From NCBI RefSeq assembly GCF_001578185.1, contig NZ_CP011008.1, positions 896,001 to 960,000 on the forward strand: DNA of 64,000 bases. Direction: 5' to 3'. Shown piece after piece: positions 43,292 through 52,726 of this stretch; positions within the stretch are counted from its first letter, which is position 1, and every line of letters starts with the position of its first letter. The notes under the pieces are model-generated. The model ran no database searches. It saw only the letters and a program-made list of their open reading frames with translations, and had not been told where the DNA came from. A program made the translations under genes and the position numbers. This DNA comes from Peribacillus simplex. GTDB taxonomy: Bacteria; Bacillota; Bacilli; Bacillales; DSM-1321.

Positions 43292-44431
43292 ATGGATATG
43301 AATGCATTCAAGCAAGAAGTGATTTTATATAGTAAAGAGATCGGCATCGATAAAATCGGTTTTACATCGGCCACGGCTTTTGCCGAATTGAAAGCTCGCC
43401 TGATACGTCAACAGGAACTGGATTATCAGTCAGGGTTTGAAGAAGGCGATATAGAAAAAAGGGTCAGGCCTGAATTGATATTCGAAAAACCGCAATCCAT
43501 CATTTCGATTGCACTTGCTTATCCGTCAAAATTGAAGGATGCTCCGCAAAGCACAAAAGGTGAGCGGCGAGGGATCTTTTGCCGGGCTTCTTGGGGAACG
43601 GATTATCATACCGTTCTTCGTAATAAATTGCAGTTACTTGAGGGTTTCATTAAAGATAAAGTGCCAGGGGCAGTGGTGAAGTCAATGGTAGATACGGGCG
43701 AATTGTCAGATAGGGCAGTGGCTGAGCGTGCAGGAATTGGCTGGAGTGCAAAAAACAGTATGATCATCACTCCGGAATTCGGGTCTTTTGTATACTTGGG
43801 AGACATGATTACCAACCTGCCATTTGAACCGGATCAACCGATGGAAGATCAATGCGGGACATGCAATAAATGTGTCGATGTTTGCCCGACAGGTGCGCTC
43901 GTTCAGGGTGGCCAGCTAAATTCTAAGCGTTGTATTGCATTCTTAACCCAGACAAAGGGTTTCCTGCCGGATGAGTTCAGGACGAAAATAGGCAATCGTT
44001 TGTATGGGTGTGATACATGCCAGACCGTTTGTCCGAAAAACAAAGGAATGGATTTTCATTTTCATGAAGAAATGGAACCTGACCCCGAGTTAGCGAAACC
44101 GCTGCTGAAACCTCTGCTTACGATTTCAAACCGGGACTTCAAGGAGACATACGGCCATGTATCTGGCTCTTGGCGCGGTAAAAAACCAATCCAAAGAAAT
44201 GCCATTTTAGCATTGGCCCACTTCAAAGACGAAACGGCATTGCCCGAACTGATCCAGGTCATGAAGGATGATCCGCGGCCCGTCATACGGGGAACGGCGG
44301 CCTGGGCGGTTGGGAAAATTGGCCGGGGGCAGTCCGTTTCCGTTCTGGAAGAAGCACGAATGAAGGAAACGGATGAAGAGGTACTGGCGGAAATTGAAAA
44401 GGGACTGCAGTTTACCTTGGAAACAAAATGA
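43292..44431 (+). CDS. queG: Epoxyqueuosine reductase
   Basis: 379-residue cobalamin- and [4Fe-4S]-dependent enzyme for the last step of queuosine synthesis in tRNA. Two cluster motifs: CGTCNKCVDVCPTGAL and CDTCQTVCPKNKG, preceded by a nitroreductase-like N-terminal domain (ISIALAYP, VDTGELSDRAVAERAGIGW). The C-terminal 90 residues form HEAT-like repeats (ALAHFKDETALPELIQVM). ATG 43292 follows TAGGTGA. A strong terminator follows. Confidence 0.95.
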   Translation: MDMNAFKQEVILYSKEIGIDKIGFTSATAFAELKARLIRQQELDYQSGFEEGDIEKRVRPELIFEKPQSIISIALAYPSKLKDAPQSTKGERRGIFCRASWGTDYHTVLRNKLQLLEGFIKDKVPGAVVKSMVDTGELSDRAVAERAGIGWSAKNSMIITPEFGSFVYLGDMITNLPFEPDQPMEDQCGTCNKCVDVCPTGALVQGGQLNSKRCIAFLTQTKGFLPDEFRTKIGNRLYGCDTCQTVCPKNKGMDFHFHEEMEPDPELAKPLLKPLLTISNRDFKETYGHVSGSWRGKKPIQRNAILALAHFKDETALPELIQVMKDDPRPVIRGTAAWAVGKIGRGQSVSVLEEARMKETDEEVLAEIEKGLQFTLETK

Positions 44432-44447
44432 TATTTAAGATGTAGTG

Positions 44448-44490
44448 GCTGTCCCAAAAGTCGTAAATGACTTTTGGGACAGCTTCTTTC
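44448..44490 (+). terminator. Terminator of queG
   Basis: GCTGTCCCAAAAGTC / GACTTTTGGGACAGC perfect 15-bp stem with TTCTTTCTC tail. Confidence 0.9.
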
Positions 44491-44884
44491 TCTTTTTTTC
44501 TAGTTATAGACATTACCACTAAAGTTAACCGAATAGCTCCCAATTTGTAACCACTAAGTAGTAGTCTTTTGTAGAAAATACATTATTGAACAGAGGATAA
44601 AATCAGTACCGACACATCCCTGTGATAAGATTGTTGTTATACGGGTATATTTGTTACGGCATCTACCAATTCATACTTAAGATGAGCTGCAGACCACTTC
44701 TTTCGGACACTTGCCATTCTGAATAACTAGTTGCTACTCTATTCCTTATGGTAAAATATTTGTTTATATATAACCTGCGGGTACCTAAAAAGGAGAGCTT
44801 ATTGGACTGATAATAATCAGCAAATCCTTAGCTCTAAAAGCATAACTGTCCAAATTTAAATGACTTGAGTTCTCCCTTTTCCTC
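44491..44884. other. Intergenic stretch without a gene
   Basis: Nothing recognised. AAAAAGGAGA near 44789 and TCTCCCTTTT near 44871 could pair across about 75 bases, too far apart for a normal terminator. Confidence 0.4.
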
Positions 44885-45592
44885 TTAACGTGGAGGAAGC
44901 TGGTCATCTTGTCTTTTATCTATATACAAAGTGCCATCACTTTGTATTTCAGCATAAAAGACATCTTGCAGGCATACACCAAACTGCTGTAATTGCGTTT
45001 CCAACCAGCTTTGGTTTAAACTCAGTTTACTTAAATTATGAGGAACGATTTTTCCATCCACAATAATTTCTGTAGGTATGTATAATGGTTTCACATAAGT
45101 AATATCCTTTTTGGAAACACTCGGGCTATCCACTTTTTTTAAGACAGACAATTGACCATTTGGTTCTAAAACGGCATAGTTTACCTCTTGTATGGAGAAT
45201 ATGCTTTGTTCTCGCAATAGCATGCTAAGGTCATCCATGTTCAATTTTTCCCCTTTCAACGCTTTCTCTAGGATTTTTCCATCTTTGATTACAATTGTAG
45301 GTTCGCCGTCAAGTATTATACGAGCTTTTGGAGATTTTAAATTAATGAAGCCTACAAGAATAGTGAGTACGGACCAACCGATTAAACTAACGAAGGCGTC
45401 GACCATATCAATACTTGTATCAATTGTGATGGAAGCAGCCACCGCGCCGATAGTGATACCTGTAATATAGTTAAAGTAAGTCATCTGACTCACTTGCTTT
45501 TTTCCCATAATTCGAGTCATCAATAGTAAAACCACAAAAGCAGCGACTACCCTACTTAACACTTCAATAAAGCTCAAAATTTCCGTCTCCAA
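44885..45592 (-). CDS. DUF421 membrane protein (YetF family)
   Basis: 235 residues: three N-terminal membrane helices (about 8-80, with LLLMTRIMGKKQVSQMTYFNY), then the cytoplasmic DUF421 domain (about 90-200) with LNMDDLSMLLREQ and LYIPTEIIVDGKI. Several paralogues occur in Bacillus, some in spores (YetF, YdfR, YcaP type; one acts in germination-related water permeability, from memory). Function here not assigned. No ribosome site better than AAATTTTGAGC upstream is seen. Confidence 0.85.
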   Translation of the reverse strand: METEILSFIEVLSRVVAAFVVLLLMTRIMGKKQVSQMTYFNYITGITIGAVAASITIDTSIDMVDAFVSLIGWSVLTILVGFINLKSPKARIILDGEPTIVIKDGKILEKALKGEKLNMDDLSMLLREQSIFSIQEVNYAVLEPNGQLSVLKKVDSPSVSKKDITYVKPLYIPTEIIVDGKIVPHNLSKLSLNQSWLETQLQQFGVCLQDVFYAEIQSDGTLYIDKRQDDQLPPR

Positions 45593-45842
45593 TCTGGTCT
45601 AATCAGGTTAGAAAATCGTGTATTCATTCTTATATTTTCCCCAATATTACTTTGATTATAATTCAGGATAAAAAAAGCCATACTGTAATCGATCTATACG
45701 GAAAGGCTTCACACGTGACTTTAAAATTTATGAATGTGAGGGTTGTTTGGATTGCCCTTTAAAATCAGGCGGGAGGAAATCGTCAGGTGCATTTTAATCC
45801 CCTTCGAACATACACATTAGCATAGATGGTAAGAAGGAGGGC

Positions 45843-46706
45843 ATGAACTTGAGGGAACAATTGCAACGCCTTTTACAAGAAAGAGTGGAGTTTTATACTT
45901 CCGATAATCAGGAACGGAGTGAAAGGAAATTACATCTGAAAAAGGAATTGATGAGGAACCGTGCAGCGGAAATTGTTCGGGTGAATGCAGCAGGAAAGGT
46001 CCATTCGAAGAGAAAGGAAGACATGGATACAGTCCTGACTTATCAAGTGCACCTGCAATATTTATTGAAAAAGGAGGATTCATTTTATATTGAAGAAGAA
46101 ATGGAAGAAAGGGAAGCTCGATTTCGAAATGGGTATATAGTGGATGAATGTGAGCTGGTTCCCAGCTTTGAAACGGAAGAGGTACAGCCAAAATGTGATC
46201 CCGGTACAAATCGTCTTTCATATAAGTATGAGCGGATGAAGGCCGTCCAATATGCCGAGCGTTGGTGGAATGAATTCAATCCAAGGTATCATAAATTCAC
46301 TGATGATTGTACGAACTTCATTTCACAATGTCTACATGCGGGAGGAATTCCGATGTGGGGGGCGCCAAACAAAAGCAAGGGCTGGTGGATAAGAGGAAAA
46401 AGCTGGAGTTACACTTGGACGACGGCACATTCTTTATATCATCTGCTAAAATCCGGGAATGCCATCAGGACAAAGCAGGTGGAGACGGCAGAGGAATTGA
46501 ATTTGGGTGATATCCTTTGTATAGATTTTGAAGGGGACGGACGGTTTGATCATAACTTGATTGTAACCGCGAAGGATCAGGATGGGATGCCGCTTGTGAA
46601 TGCCCATACGATGAATAGCCGTCACCGGTATTGGACGTATGAGGATTCGACTAGATATACACCGAACATCGTTTATAAATTCTTTGTGATTTTGGATGGA
46701 GGGTGA
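45843..46706 (+). CDS. Amidase-domain protein (Amidase_6 family)
   Basis: 287 residues. The N-terminal third is charged and helical; from about 140 the NlpC/P60-like Amidase_6 domain appears: DDCTNFISQCLHAGG with the catalytic Cys, WTTAHSLYHLL, and RFDHNLIVTAKD with the His. No signal peptide is visible, so it may be cytoplasmic or in the forespore or mother cell, where such Bacillus proteins are often found. AAGGAGGG precedes the ATG. Confidence 0.85.
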   Translation: MNLREQLQRLLQERVEFYTSDNQERSERKLHLKKELMRNRAAEIVRVNAAGKVHSKRKEDMDTVLTYQVHLQYLLKKEDSFYIEEEMEEREARFRNGYIVDECELVPSFETEEVQPKCDPGTNRLSYKYERMKAVQYAERWWNEFNPRYHKFTDDCTNFISQCLHAGGIPMWGAPNKSKGWWIRGKSWSYTWTTAHSLYHLLKSGNAIRTKQVETAEELNLGDILCIDFEGDGRFDHNLIVTAKDQDGMPLVNAHTMNSRHRYWTYEDSTRYTPNIVYKFFVILDGG

Positions 46707-46773
46707 TTGGTTTTTAGTCTTTTTTGTTTAATGCTATAATTAAGGTGAAGTTCAAACTAGAGGTGAATATGAA

Positions 46774-47262
46774 GTGTCAATACATGTAGTTTTATATCAA
46801 CCACAGATTCCAGCAAATACAGGCAATATTGCAAGAACGTGTGCAGGGACGGATACGTCTTTACATCTCATTCGCCCGCTCGGTTTCTCAACGGATGACA
46901 AACAGCTCAAACGGGCTGGGCTCGATTACTGGGAGAATGTAAAGATCCATTATTATGATTCGTTAGAAGAGTTTTACGAAAAGAATGCCGGCGGTGAATT
47001 TTATTACTTAACGAAATTCGGCGAGCAGCCGCATTCCAGCTTCAATTACAGTGATCAAGACAGTGAGATATACTTCATTTTTGGCCGTGAAACGACGGGT
47101 CTCCCGAAAGAGCTGATCCAAGAAAATATGGATCGGTGCCTTCGGATTCCAATGACGGATAAAGTACGTTCCCTTAATCTGTCGAACACGGCTGCCATCT
47201 TGATTTATGAAGCATTGAGACAGCAAAATTACCGTGAATTGGATTTGAAAACAAAAGGTTGA
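46774..47262 (+). CDS. trmL: tRNA (cytidine/uridine-2'-O)-methyltransferase TrmL
   Basis: 162-residue SPOUT methyltransferase that modifies the wobble nucleotide 34 of leucine tRNAs. NTGNIARTCAGT near the N-terminus, IYFIFGRETTGLPKEL, and the knot motif VRSLNLSNTAAILIYEALRQ are the family's three motifs. The GTG start follows GAGGTGA. Confidence 0.93.
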   Translation: MSIHVVLYQPQIPANTGNIARTCAGTDTSLHLIRPLGFSTDDKQLKRAGLDYWENVKIHYYDSLEEFYEKNAGGEFYYLTKFGEQPHSSFNYSDQDSEIYFIFGRETTGLPKELIQENMDRCLRIPMTDKVRSLNLSNTAAILIYEALRQQNYRELDLKTKG

Positions 47263-47283
47263 GTGTCATCACTGGCTTACTGT

Positions 47284-47319
47284 CATCGGGGGAATTACAG
47301 CCCCGATGATGGATTTTTC
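47284..47319 (+). terminator. Terminator of trmL
   Basis: CATCGGGG / CCCCGATG stem followed after four bases by ATTTTTC. Confidence 0.75.
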
Positions 47320-47348
47320 ACTTTACATATTCAATAGGGGTGAGAGCT

Positions 47349-48098
47349 TTGAATAAAATAATTGAGAAGATTTTAGATCACCGTTCCATTCGTTCTTTTG
47401 AGGACAAGCCATTGTCTGAGGAGCAAATCAATACGATTGTGGAATGCGCCCAGGCTGCATCGACTTCAAGTTATATTCAAGCGTATTCAATCATAGGGAT
47501 AACCGAACCGGAAAAGAAAGCCAAGCTTGCTGAACTTGCCGGACCACAATCCTATGTAGAGAAGAATGGACATCTATTCGTCTTTTGCGCCGATTTATAT
47601 CGTCAGGATATGGTTTCCGAAATGGAAAACATGGACCTGACTGAATCGATTGAAAGTACGGAGAAATTCATGGTTGCCTGTATTGACGCTGCTCTGGCGG
47701 CTCAAAATGCAGCATTGGCCGCAGAATCGATGGAACTTGGCATTTGCTATATCGGCGGGATACGCAATAATCTCCCGGAAGTGTCTGAGGTTTTGAATAT
47801 ACCGCACCGGGTTATTCCATTATTCGCTTTAGTGGTTGGATATCCGAAAAACCGTTCGGATAAAAAGCCCCGTTTGCCGAAGTCCAATATCTATCATGAA
47901 AATGGATATCAGGAGGATAAGCAGGAGTTCATCGGACAACTTGAAGAGTACAATGAAACGATTTCCAGTTATTACGAACGCCGGACTAAAGGTAAACGAA
48001 AAGACACCTGGACCGAGCAAATGGCTGGCATGCTTGGAAAGAAAAGCAGGCTGTACATGAAAGATTACGTGGAGAAGCAAGGATTTAAGAAACATTGA
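47349..48098 (+). CDS. nfsA: NADPH-dependent nitroreductase/flavin reductase, NfsA type
   Basis: About 249 residues, FMN-binding nitroreductase fold: HRSIRSFEDKPLSEEQI at the N-terminus (FMN phosphate site), AAQNAALAAESMELGICYIGGIRN in the middle, VVGYP and a basic C-terminal tail. The TTG at 47349 sits five bases after GGGGTGA; the GTG at 47340 overlaps that site. Reduces nitroaromatics, quinones or flavins with NADPH. Confidence 0.9.
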   Translation: MNKIIEKILDHRSIRSFEDKPLSEEQINTIVECAQAASTSSYIQAYSIIGITEPEKKAKLAELAGPQSYVEKNGHLFVFCADLYRQDMVSEMENMDLTESIESTEKFMVACIDAALAAQNAALAAESMELGICYIGGIRNNLPEVSEVLNIPHRVIPLFALVVGYPKNRSDKKPRLPKSNIYHENGYQEDKQEFIGQLEEYNETISSYYERRTKGKRKDTWTEQMAGMLGKKSRLYMKDYVEKQGFKKH

Positions 48099-48143
48099 TT
48101 GATGACTTAAGGGACATCTTTCAAAATCCTGAGCATGAGCCAA

Positions 48144-48187
48144 ACAGTGAAGATCCCGGAAATATTTCCGGGATCTTCACTGTTTCC
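48144..48187. terminator. Perfect 21-bp hairpin after nfsA
   Basis: AAACAGTGAAGATCCCGG and its reverse complement flank a TA loop centre; a strong bidirectional terminator. Confidence 0.88.
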
Positions 48188-48260
48188 ATTTATCAATTGG
48201 TAAAACTTTTCAGGCAAAAGATCTAAAAGGTTGTCTTCTTATATACCCATGAACTAACTA

Positions 48261-48320
48261 TTGACAATATATTTAGATAGAATTATAGTATTAAATTAGT
48301 GGTAATGATAATCATTTTCA
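48261..48320 (+). promoter_or_regulatory. Sigma-A promoter with Fur box
   Basis: TTGACA (48261-48266), 17-base spacer, TATAGT (48284-48289), then TGATAATCATTTTCA (48306-48320), 14 of 15 matches to the Fur consensus TGATAATNATTATCA. This is an iron-starvation promoter, but the gene it now drives is truncated. Confidence 0.82.
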
Positions 48321-48370
48321 ATTGAGTCTTAACTTACCTATTTTTCAGTAAATGGAGGTTAAAAAAAGTC

Positions 48371-48832
48371 GATTTCATTGCAAAATGGTTGGCGGGAAAT
48401 ATATGGGGTACGGATTGGCCCTTCATTTGGGCTATTCTTCCATGGTTAATCATCCTCATTCCATTCACTTTATATAAAGCAAATCGTTTGAATCTGCTTG
48501 GTTTAAGTGAACCAATCGCAATTGGAGTGGGTGTATCGATTGAAAAGGAACGGATCGTATTGCTAATCACAGCTGTCGCACTGGCTGCGGCTGCCGTTTC
48601 TGTTACAGGCGGAATTGCATTCATTGGACTCATGGCCCCCCATATAGCAAAATCTTTGGTGGGATCTCGAAATCAATTATTCATTCCAGTTGCCATTTTA
48701 CTCGGTGGATGGCTATTGTTGCTTGCCGATACGATAGGACGTAATATTGTTGAACCTGAGGGGATTCCTGCAGGTATCATGGTAGCAATGATCGGTGCTC
48801 CGTATTTCATGTATTTATTGTTGAAGAAGTGA
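48371..48832 (+). pseudogene. 5'-truncated FecCD-type iron-siderophore ABC permease
   Basis: Only about 154 C-terminal codons remain: DFIAKWLAGNIWGTDW, NLLGLSEPIAIGVGVSIE, AAAAVSVTGGIAFIGLMAPH and IPAGIMVAMIGAPYFMYLL are the classic second half of FecCD/BtuC-type permeases, which are normally about 330-350 residues. There is no ATG with a ribosome site; the frame opens close after the Fur-box promoter. A deletion has joined the operon's promoter to the end of the permease gene, losing the front half and any binding-protein gene. Confidence 0.85.
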
Positions 48833-48842
48833 GATCATTGCT

Positions 48843-48882
48843 AAAATCCCTTGAAATCTTTCAGGGGATTTTACGCTTTTTT
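48843..48882. terminator. Bidirectional terminator between FecCD relic and glnL
   Basis: AAAATCCCTTGAAA / TTTCAGGGGATTTT stem; TTTTTT follows on the plus strand after ACGC. Confidence 0.75.
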
Positions 48883-48930
48883 CACTTCCTTTTGTGTAAT
48901 CAAACAAAATTCCATTGTTATTTATGGAAT

Positions 48931-49878
48931 TTATCTATATCTATTTATTTCCTCTGGATTCAATCGTTTCGCTTCGAAAAAAAACACTTGAATGAATTTT
49001 TTTGTATTTACCCGGGTAGGAGTAAGGACAATCGTTGAATCCTTTTGCAGTTCTTTCATCTTTTGGCGAACGACTGTGAAATCAAAAAATTTGGAAGCGT
49101 AATTTTCAAACTTTGGATTTGAAAAATCCGTTAAACCGAGCGAAGCAAAATGATTTAACGAATGGTTGATCGTTCTGCGTATTCGCTGTTCGGCAGCTTT
49201 CATTTCTCGATTAATATCAACTTGCCCAGCTGATGTTCCGAGCTTTTTTTTTGTAATTTCTTCAAAGATATCTTTAAGAGTCGGGAAATGCTGTTCAAAA
49301 GTAAATGTCCGTTCATACATGAATAAATACTGAAGCATTTCAATTAAATCCTTTGCCCCATTTTCTCCCACAACCCCTAATTCCGATAATAAAAATTCGC
49401 CCACCTCTTTTATGCTTTTTTCATTAAAATTATTTGATTTATCAGCCTTTGGCTGTTCAAAATTCAATACACTATTTAAAGAGGCTTGGATATTAGTGAT
49501 CGATCTTTCTAAATGAATACGTTCCATGACCTTTCGGATAACTGTTAATATTTCAATGCGATTAATTGGTTTAGTAATATAATAATCGATTCCGAGTGAG
49601 TATGCCTCACCAATCAGCTCTTTTGATTCAACCTGTGAAATCATTATTATTTTTCCATTAAATGTACTTTTTATATGACGAAGTGTCTCAATGCCATCCC
49701 GGATGGGCATTAATAAATCAATAAATAAAATATCAATTTGTTTTAAATTCAAAATATGTCCTTCTAATTGACTGCCATCTTCCGCTTCCTCTACCACTTC
49801 TCCTAAATCTTCGTTCTCTATAATTTGGCTTAAGTTCGAACGTATAGCACAATCATCATCTGTTATAAAAAAACGCAT
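48931..49878 (-). CDS. glnL: Response regulator GlnL (YcbB family)
   Basis: 315 residues. Receiver domain 1-120 with phospho-acceptor Asp54 in LFIDLLMP and Lys103 in YITKPINR; C-terminal YcbB DNA-binding domain (about 165-300, FEEITKKKLGTSAGQVDINR, HFASLGLTDFSNPKFENYASKFFDF). It is the partner of the kinase encoded just upstream (4-base gap). In B. subtilis GlnK-GlnL activates glutaminase and glutamine-transport genes in response to glutamine; here the divergent glutaminase gene carries the GlnL operator. Confidence 0.93.
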   Translation of the reverse strand: MRFFITDDDCAIRSNLSQIIENEDLGEVVEEAEDGSQLEGHILNLKQIDILFIDLLMPIRDGIETLRHIKSTFNGKIIMISQVESKELIGEAYSLGIDYYITKPINRIEILTVIRKVMERIHLERSITNIQASLNSVLNFEQPKADKSNNFNEKSIKEVGEFLLSELGVVGENGAKDLIEMLQYLFMYERTFTFEQHFPTLKDIFEEITKKKLGTSAGQVDINREMKAAEQRIRRTINHSLNHFASLGLTDFSNPKFENYASKFFDFTVVRQKMKELQKDSTIVLTPTRVNTKKFIQVFFFEAKRLNPEEINRYR

Positions 49879-49882
49879 GAAA

Positions 49883-51247
49883 TCATCCTTTCTGTATCAA
49901 CTTATGGATTGGTAACTTTATAGAAAAAACAGCGCCGTCAATCTTACTCTCTAATAGGATATCCCCTCCCAGTTCTTTCACAACTTCTTTAACATATGAG
50001 AGTCCAATCCCTGTTGAAGGGGTCCCGAAATGATCATATTTTGAAGTGAATCCAGGTTTAAATATAACGGTCTGATATTTTTTAGGGATCCCAGGTCCAT
50101 TATCAGCAACTTTAAATTCTACATTATCGCAAAGTTCACTCAAACTTAAACTAATGATTCCCTTTTCTTTAATTGCCTCCACTGCATTAGCGACTAAATT
50201 ATTGAAAAGAGATAATACGGTATATACATGATAATGTGAATCGGTGTTTCCATCTAAAGAGTATTCAAATTGAATATCCTTTCCAAGTGATAAGGCATAT
50301 TTTTCATTAATTCGGATAATTAATCGAATAAGTTCAGCAGCTTCCATATAATCCTTAAAACTCTCATTAGAAATCAATTTAGAGAGACCAGCAAAAATTC
50401 GTTGATTATCTTTCTTAACTTCGTGCATTTCACCCGCAATGCGCAAGGCTCTTTGACTATATTGCTGTGTAAGAACATGGGGTTGCTTTTCCCGTTTTTC
50501 CCGTTCTTTTAAATCGCGATACAAATCATACGATTCCTTTGTTATATTCTCTGCATTTTTTAATGTTTTTCTTAAATGAATCGTTTCCTCATATAAATTG
50601 GAAATGAGCATCAGCATGTGTTCATTTTGTTTTCTGATTTGCCTTTCTCTTGATTGTGCCTCATAAAGTTTCATCATATTAAAAAAGCTTAAAACGATAA
50701 AACTGTGTCCGAATGCGATCACGATCATCTCATTTAATGAACCTAACGTAATTGTTGTTTCTAATACAAAATATTGAATGATTAATTCTGCAGTGTCGGA
50801 TAATATTTCGATAATGAGGCCAATAAATCCAATAATCAAAGACCGGTTTTGAAAGCGGTTGATTTTCACTAAAGAAAAAAGAAAGGAATAGGTGAAATAA
50901 AAGAAAAAACTGGGATACTGTTCTTGAAACGTGGACGCCCAGTGAAAATTATCATTTGTGAAAAAGTCTATTAGGATACGAAATAACACAACCATCGTTC
51001 CTGTCAAGGCACCCGATAAAATAGCAGGTGTTTTCTGTAATAATAGTAAAAAAAAGAAAAGTGCAGGCGGACCAAAACTTATCCGAAACGTTTCATTTAA
51101 AGGATAAAAACTCAATTCACCAGCTAATGGGACTGTTAACAACATCAGAGCAAGGATATTGACCTCTTTTTTCATTAACGTACCGAGATTCAAGGCGTTC
51201 ACCTCCCAATTGTTTAAAAAATCAGTATACAGTTTCAGCGGCTTCAA
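49883..51247 (-). CDS. glnK: Sensor histidine kinase GlnK
   Basis: 454 residues. Five or six membrane helices in the first about 200 residues, a coiled coil, phospho-acceptor region with GEMHEVKKDNQ (His) and a C-terminal ATPase domain: N-box NLVANAVEAIKEKG, DNGPGIPKKY, and STGIGLSYVKEVVKELGG. CitA/GlnK-type family. Pairs with GlnL immediately downstream on the same strand; divergent from glsA. Confidence 0.92.
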   Translation of the reverse strand: MKPLKLYTDFLNNWEVNALNLGTLMKKEVNILALMLLTVPLAGELSFYPLNETFRISFGPPALFFFLLLLQKTPAILSGALTGTMVVLFRILIDFFTNDNFHWASTFQEQYPSFFFYFTYSFLFSLVKINRFQNRSLIIGFIGLIIEILSDTAELIIQYFVLETTITLGSLNEMIVIAFGHSFIVLSFFNMMKLYEAQSRERQIRKQNEHMLMLISNLYEETIHLRKTLKNAENITKESYDLYRDLKEREKREKQPHVLTQQYSQRALRIAGEMHEVKKDNQRIFAGLSKLISNESFKDYMEAAELIRLIIRINEKYALSLGKDIQFEYSLDGNTDSHYHVYTVLSLFNNLVANAVEAIKEKGIISLSLSELCDNVEFKVADNGPGIPKKYQTVIFKPGFTSKYDHFGTPSTGIGLSYVKEVVKELGGDILLESKIDGAVFSIKLPIHKLIQKG

Positions 51248-51384
51248 TACAATGCTTACTTTGCTTAATAGAACGTATTAGTAAAAATACGGAAAAAACA
51301 ATCTTTTTTTCTATCCACAAAAATAGTATCAAAACATGTGAAAAGAATCACGTTTTTGATTTTAAAGGATTTTTATTTTTTAGA

Positions 51385-51400
51385 TTTTGTAGGTTTTTGT
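51385..51400 (+). promoter_or_regulatory. GlnL operator
   Basis: TTTTGTAGGTTTTTGT is an exact TTTTGT-N4-TTTTGT direct repeat, the sequence reported for B. subtilis GlnL at the glsA-glnT promoter. It lies 135 bases before the glutaminase start. Confidence 0.88.
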
Positions 51401-51440
51401 AAGATTATGTAGTTCCCGTTTTAAAATTCAAGGTAGGTAA

Positions 51441-51457
51441 AAACTTTTGAAAGCGCT
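51441..51457 (+). promoter_or_regulatory. Possible imperfect cre site upstream of glsA
   Basis: TTTTGAAAGCGCTTAACA has the left half and CG core of a cre box, but the right half is one base out of register. Carbon control of the glutaminase is possible but weakly supported. Confidence 0.3.
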
Positions 51458-51534
51458 TAACAATATTTAGAATATTCATTATGTTTTCATCTAATCCATT
51501 AAAGTTAAGCACAACAATGAAGAGGTGGAAGAAA

Positions 51535-52527
51535 GTGGTTGGAGAATTAACAAAAGATTATAACATTCATGTTAATAATCAAAAGCAAGCCTGCTTGGAT
51601 GAATGGGTAGCAAATTACAAACCCTATGCTACTGAAGGACAAACCGCCAATTATATACCTGCGTTGAGGAATACACACTTATCGCAGTTAGGTATTTGCA
51701 TACTAGAGCCAGGTGGAAACATGATAAAGTCAGGAGATTGGGAAGTCCCTTTCACGTTACAAAGTATTTCAAAAGTGGTCAGCTTTATAGCCGCATGCTT
51801 GGGTTGCGGCATTTCTTATGTGTTGGATAGGGTAGATGTGGAACCAACTGGGGATGCTTTCAATTCAATCATTCGTTTAGAAATGCATAAGCCAGGAAAA
51901 CCGTTTAATCCTATGATTAATGCTGGGGCGATTACTGTAGCTTCGCTTCTGCCAGGGGAGTCTTCACAAAAAAAATTGGAATTTCTCCTTGCATTATTTG
52001 AAAATTTGTTAGGGAAGCGCCCAATCATCAATGAGGAAGTATTTCAATCTGAGATGTTAACCGCTCATAGAAATAGAGCTTTAGCACATTATTTAAAAGA
52101 GATGAATTATTTAGAATCTGATGTAGAGGAGGCTTTAGAGGTTTACCTGAAGCAATGTTCCATAGAAGTGACTGCAGAAGACATAGCCCTGATTGGATTG
52201 ATCCTCGCACTAGATGGTTACCATCCTATACGTCAAGAACAAGTTCTCCCTAAAAAAGTGGCTAAACTAGCCAAAGCGTTAATGCTTACTTGTGGAATGT
52301 ACAATGCTTCGGGGAAATTTGCGGCTTTTGTTGGGGTGCCAGCCAAAAGTGGAGTATCGGGTGGAATTATGGCATCAGTTCCTCCAAGTGCCAGAAGCGG
52401 AATGCCCTTCAAAGGTGGATGTGGTATTGGTATTTATGGGCCGGCAATTGATGAATATGGGAATAGCGTGACAGGTAGTATGCTATTGAAACATATGGCA
52501 GAAGAATGGGATCTAAGCATTTTCTAA
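51535..52527 (+). CDS. glsA: Glutaminase
   Basis: 330-residue serine-dependent beta-lactamase-fold glutaminase converting glutamine to glutamate and ammonia. Active-site Ser-x-x-Lys in LQSISKVVSF; NPMINAGAI; AGHRNRALAHYL-like AHRNRALAHYLKE; and KSGVSGGIMASVP are all family motifs. The GTG start at 51535 is six bases after GAGGTGG and gives the usual GlsA length; a longer frame to 51481 is unsupported. Expected to be induced by glutamine through GlnK-GlnL. Followed by an amino-acid permease. Confidence 0.93.
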   Translation: MVGELTKDYNIHVNNQKQACLDEWVANYKPYATEGQTANYIPALRNTHLSQLGICILEPGGNMIKSGDWEVPFTLQSISKVVSFIAACLGCGISYVLDRVDVEPTGDAFNSIIRLEMHKPGKPFNPMINAGAITVASLLPGESSQKKLEFLLALFENLLGKRPIINEEVFQSEMLTAHRNRALAHYLKEMNYLESDVEEALEVYLKQCSIEVTAEDIALIGLILALDGYHPIRQEQVLPKKVAKLAKALMLTCGMYNASGKFAAFVGVPAKSGVSGGIMASVPPSARSGMPFKGGCGIGIYGPAIDEYGNSVTGSMLLKHMAEEWDLSIF

Positions 52528-52726
52528 AAAAGCAGAAAATATTTGTTCTCATAAAGGGGACAACCTTAAGATATTCCAATCAAAAAGTTAGGCGCTTAAT
52601 AAGAGGTGATCTGAATACAGCAATTACATTAAGATTTATTTGGGCGTACACTAGCACAAATCATAAATCCAGTTACTTTAAACGTTATTTAAAGGAATGA
52701 ATTTTTGGAAAGCATGGTGATGACAT

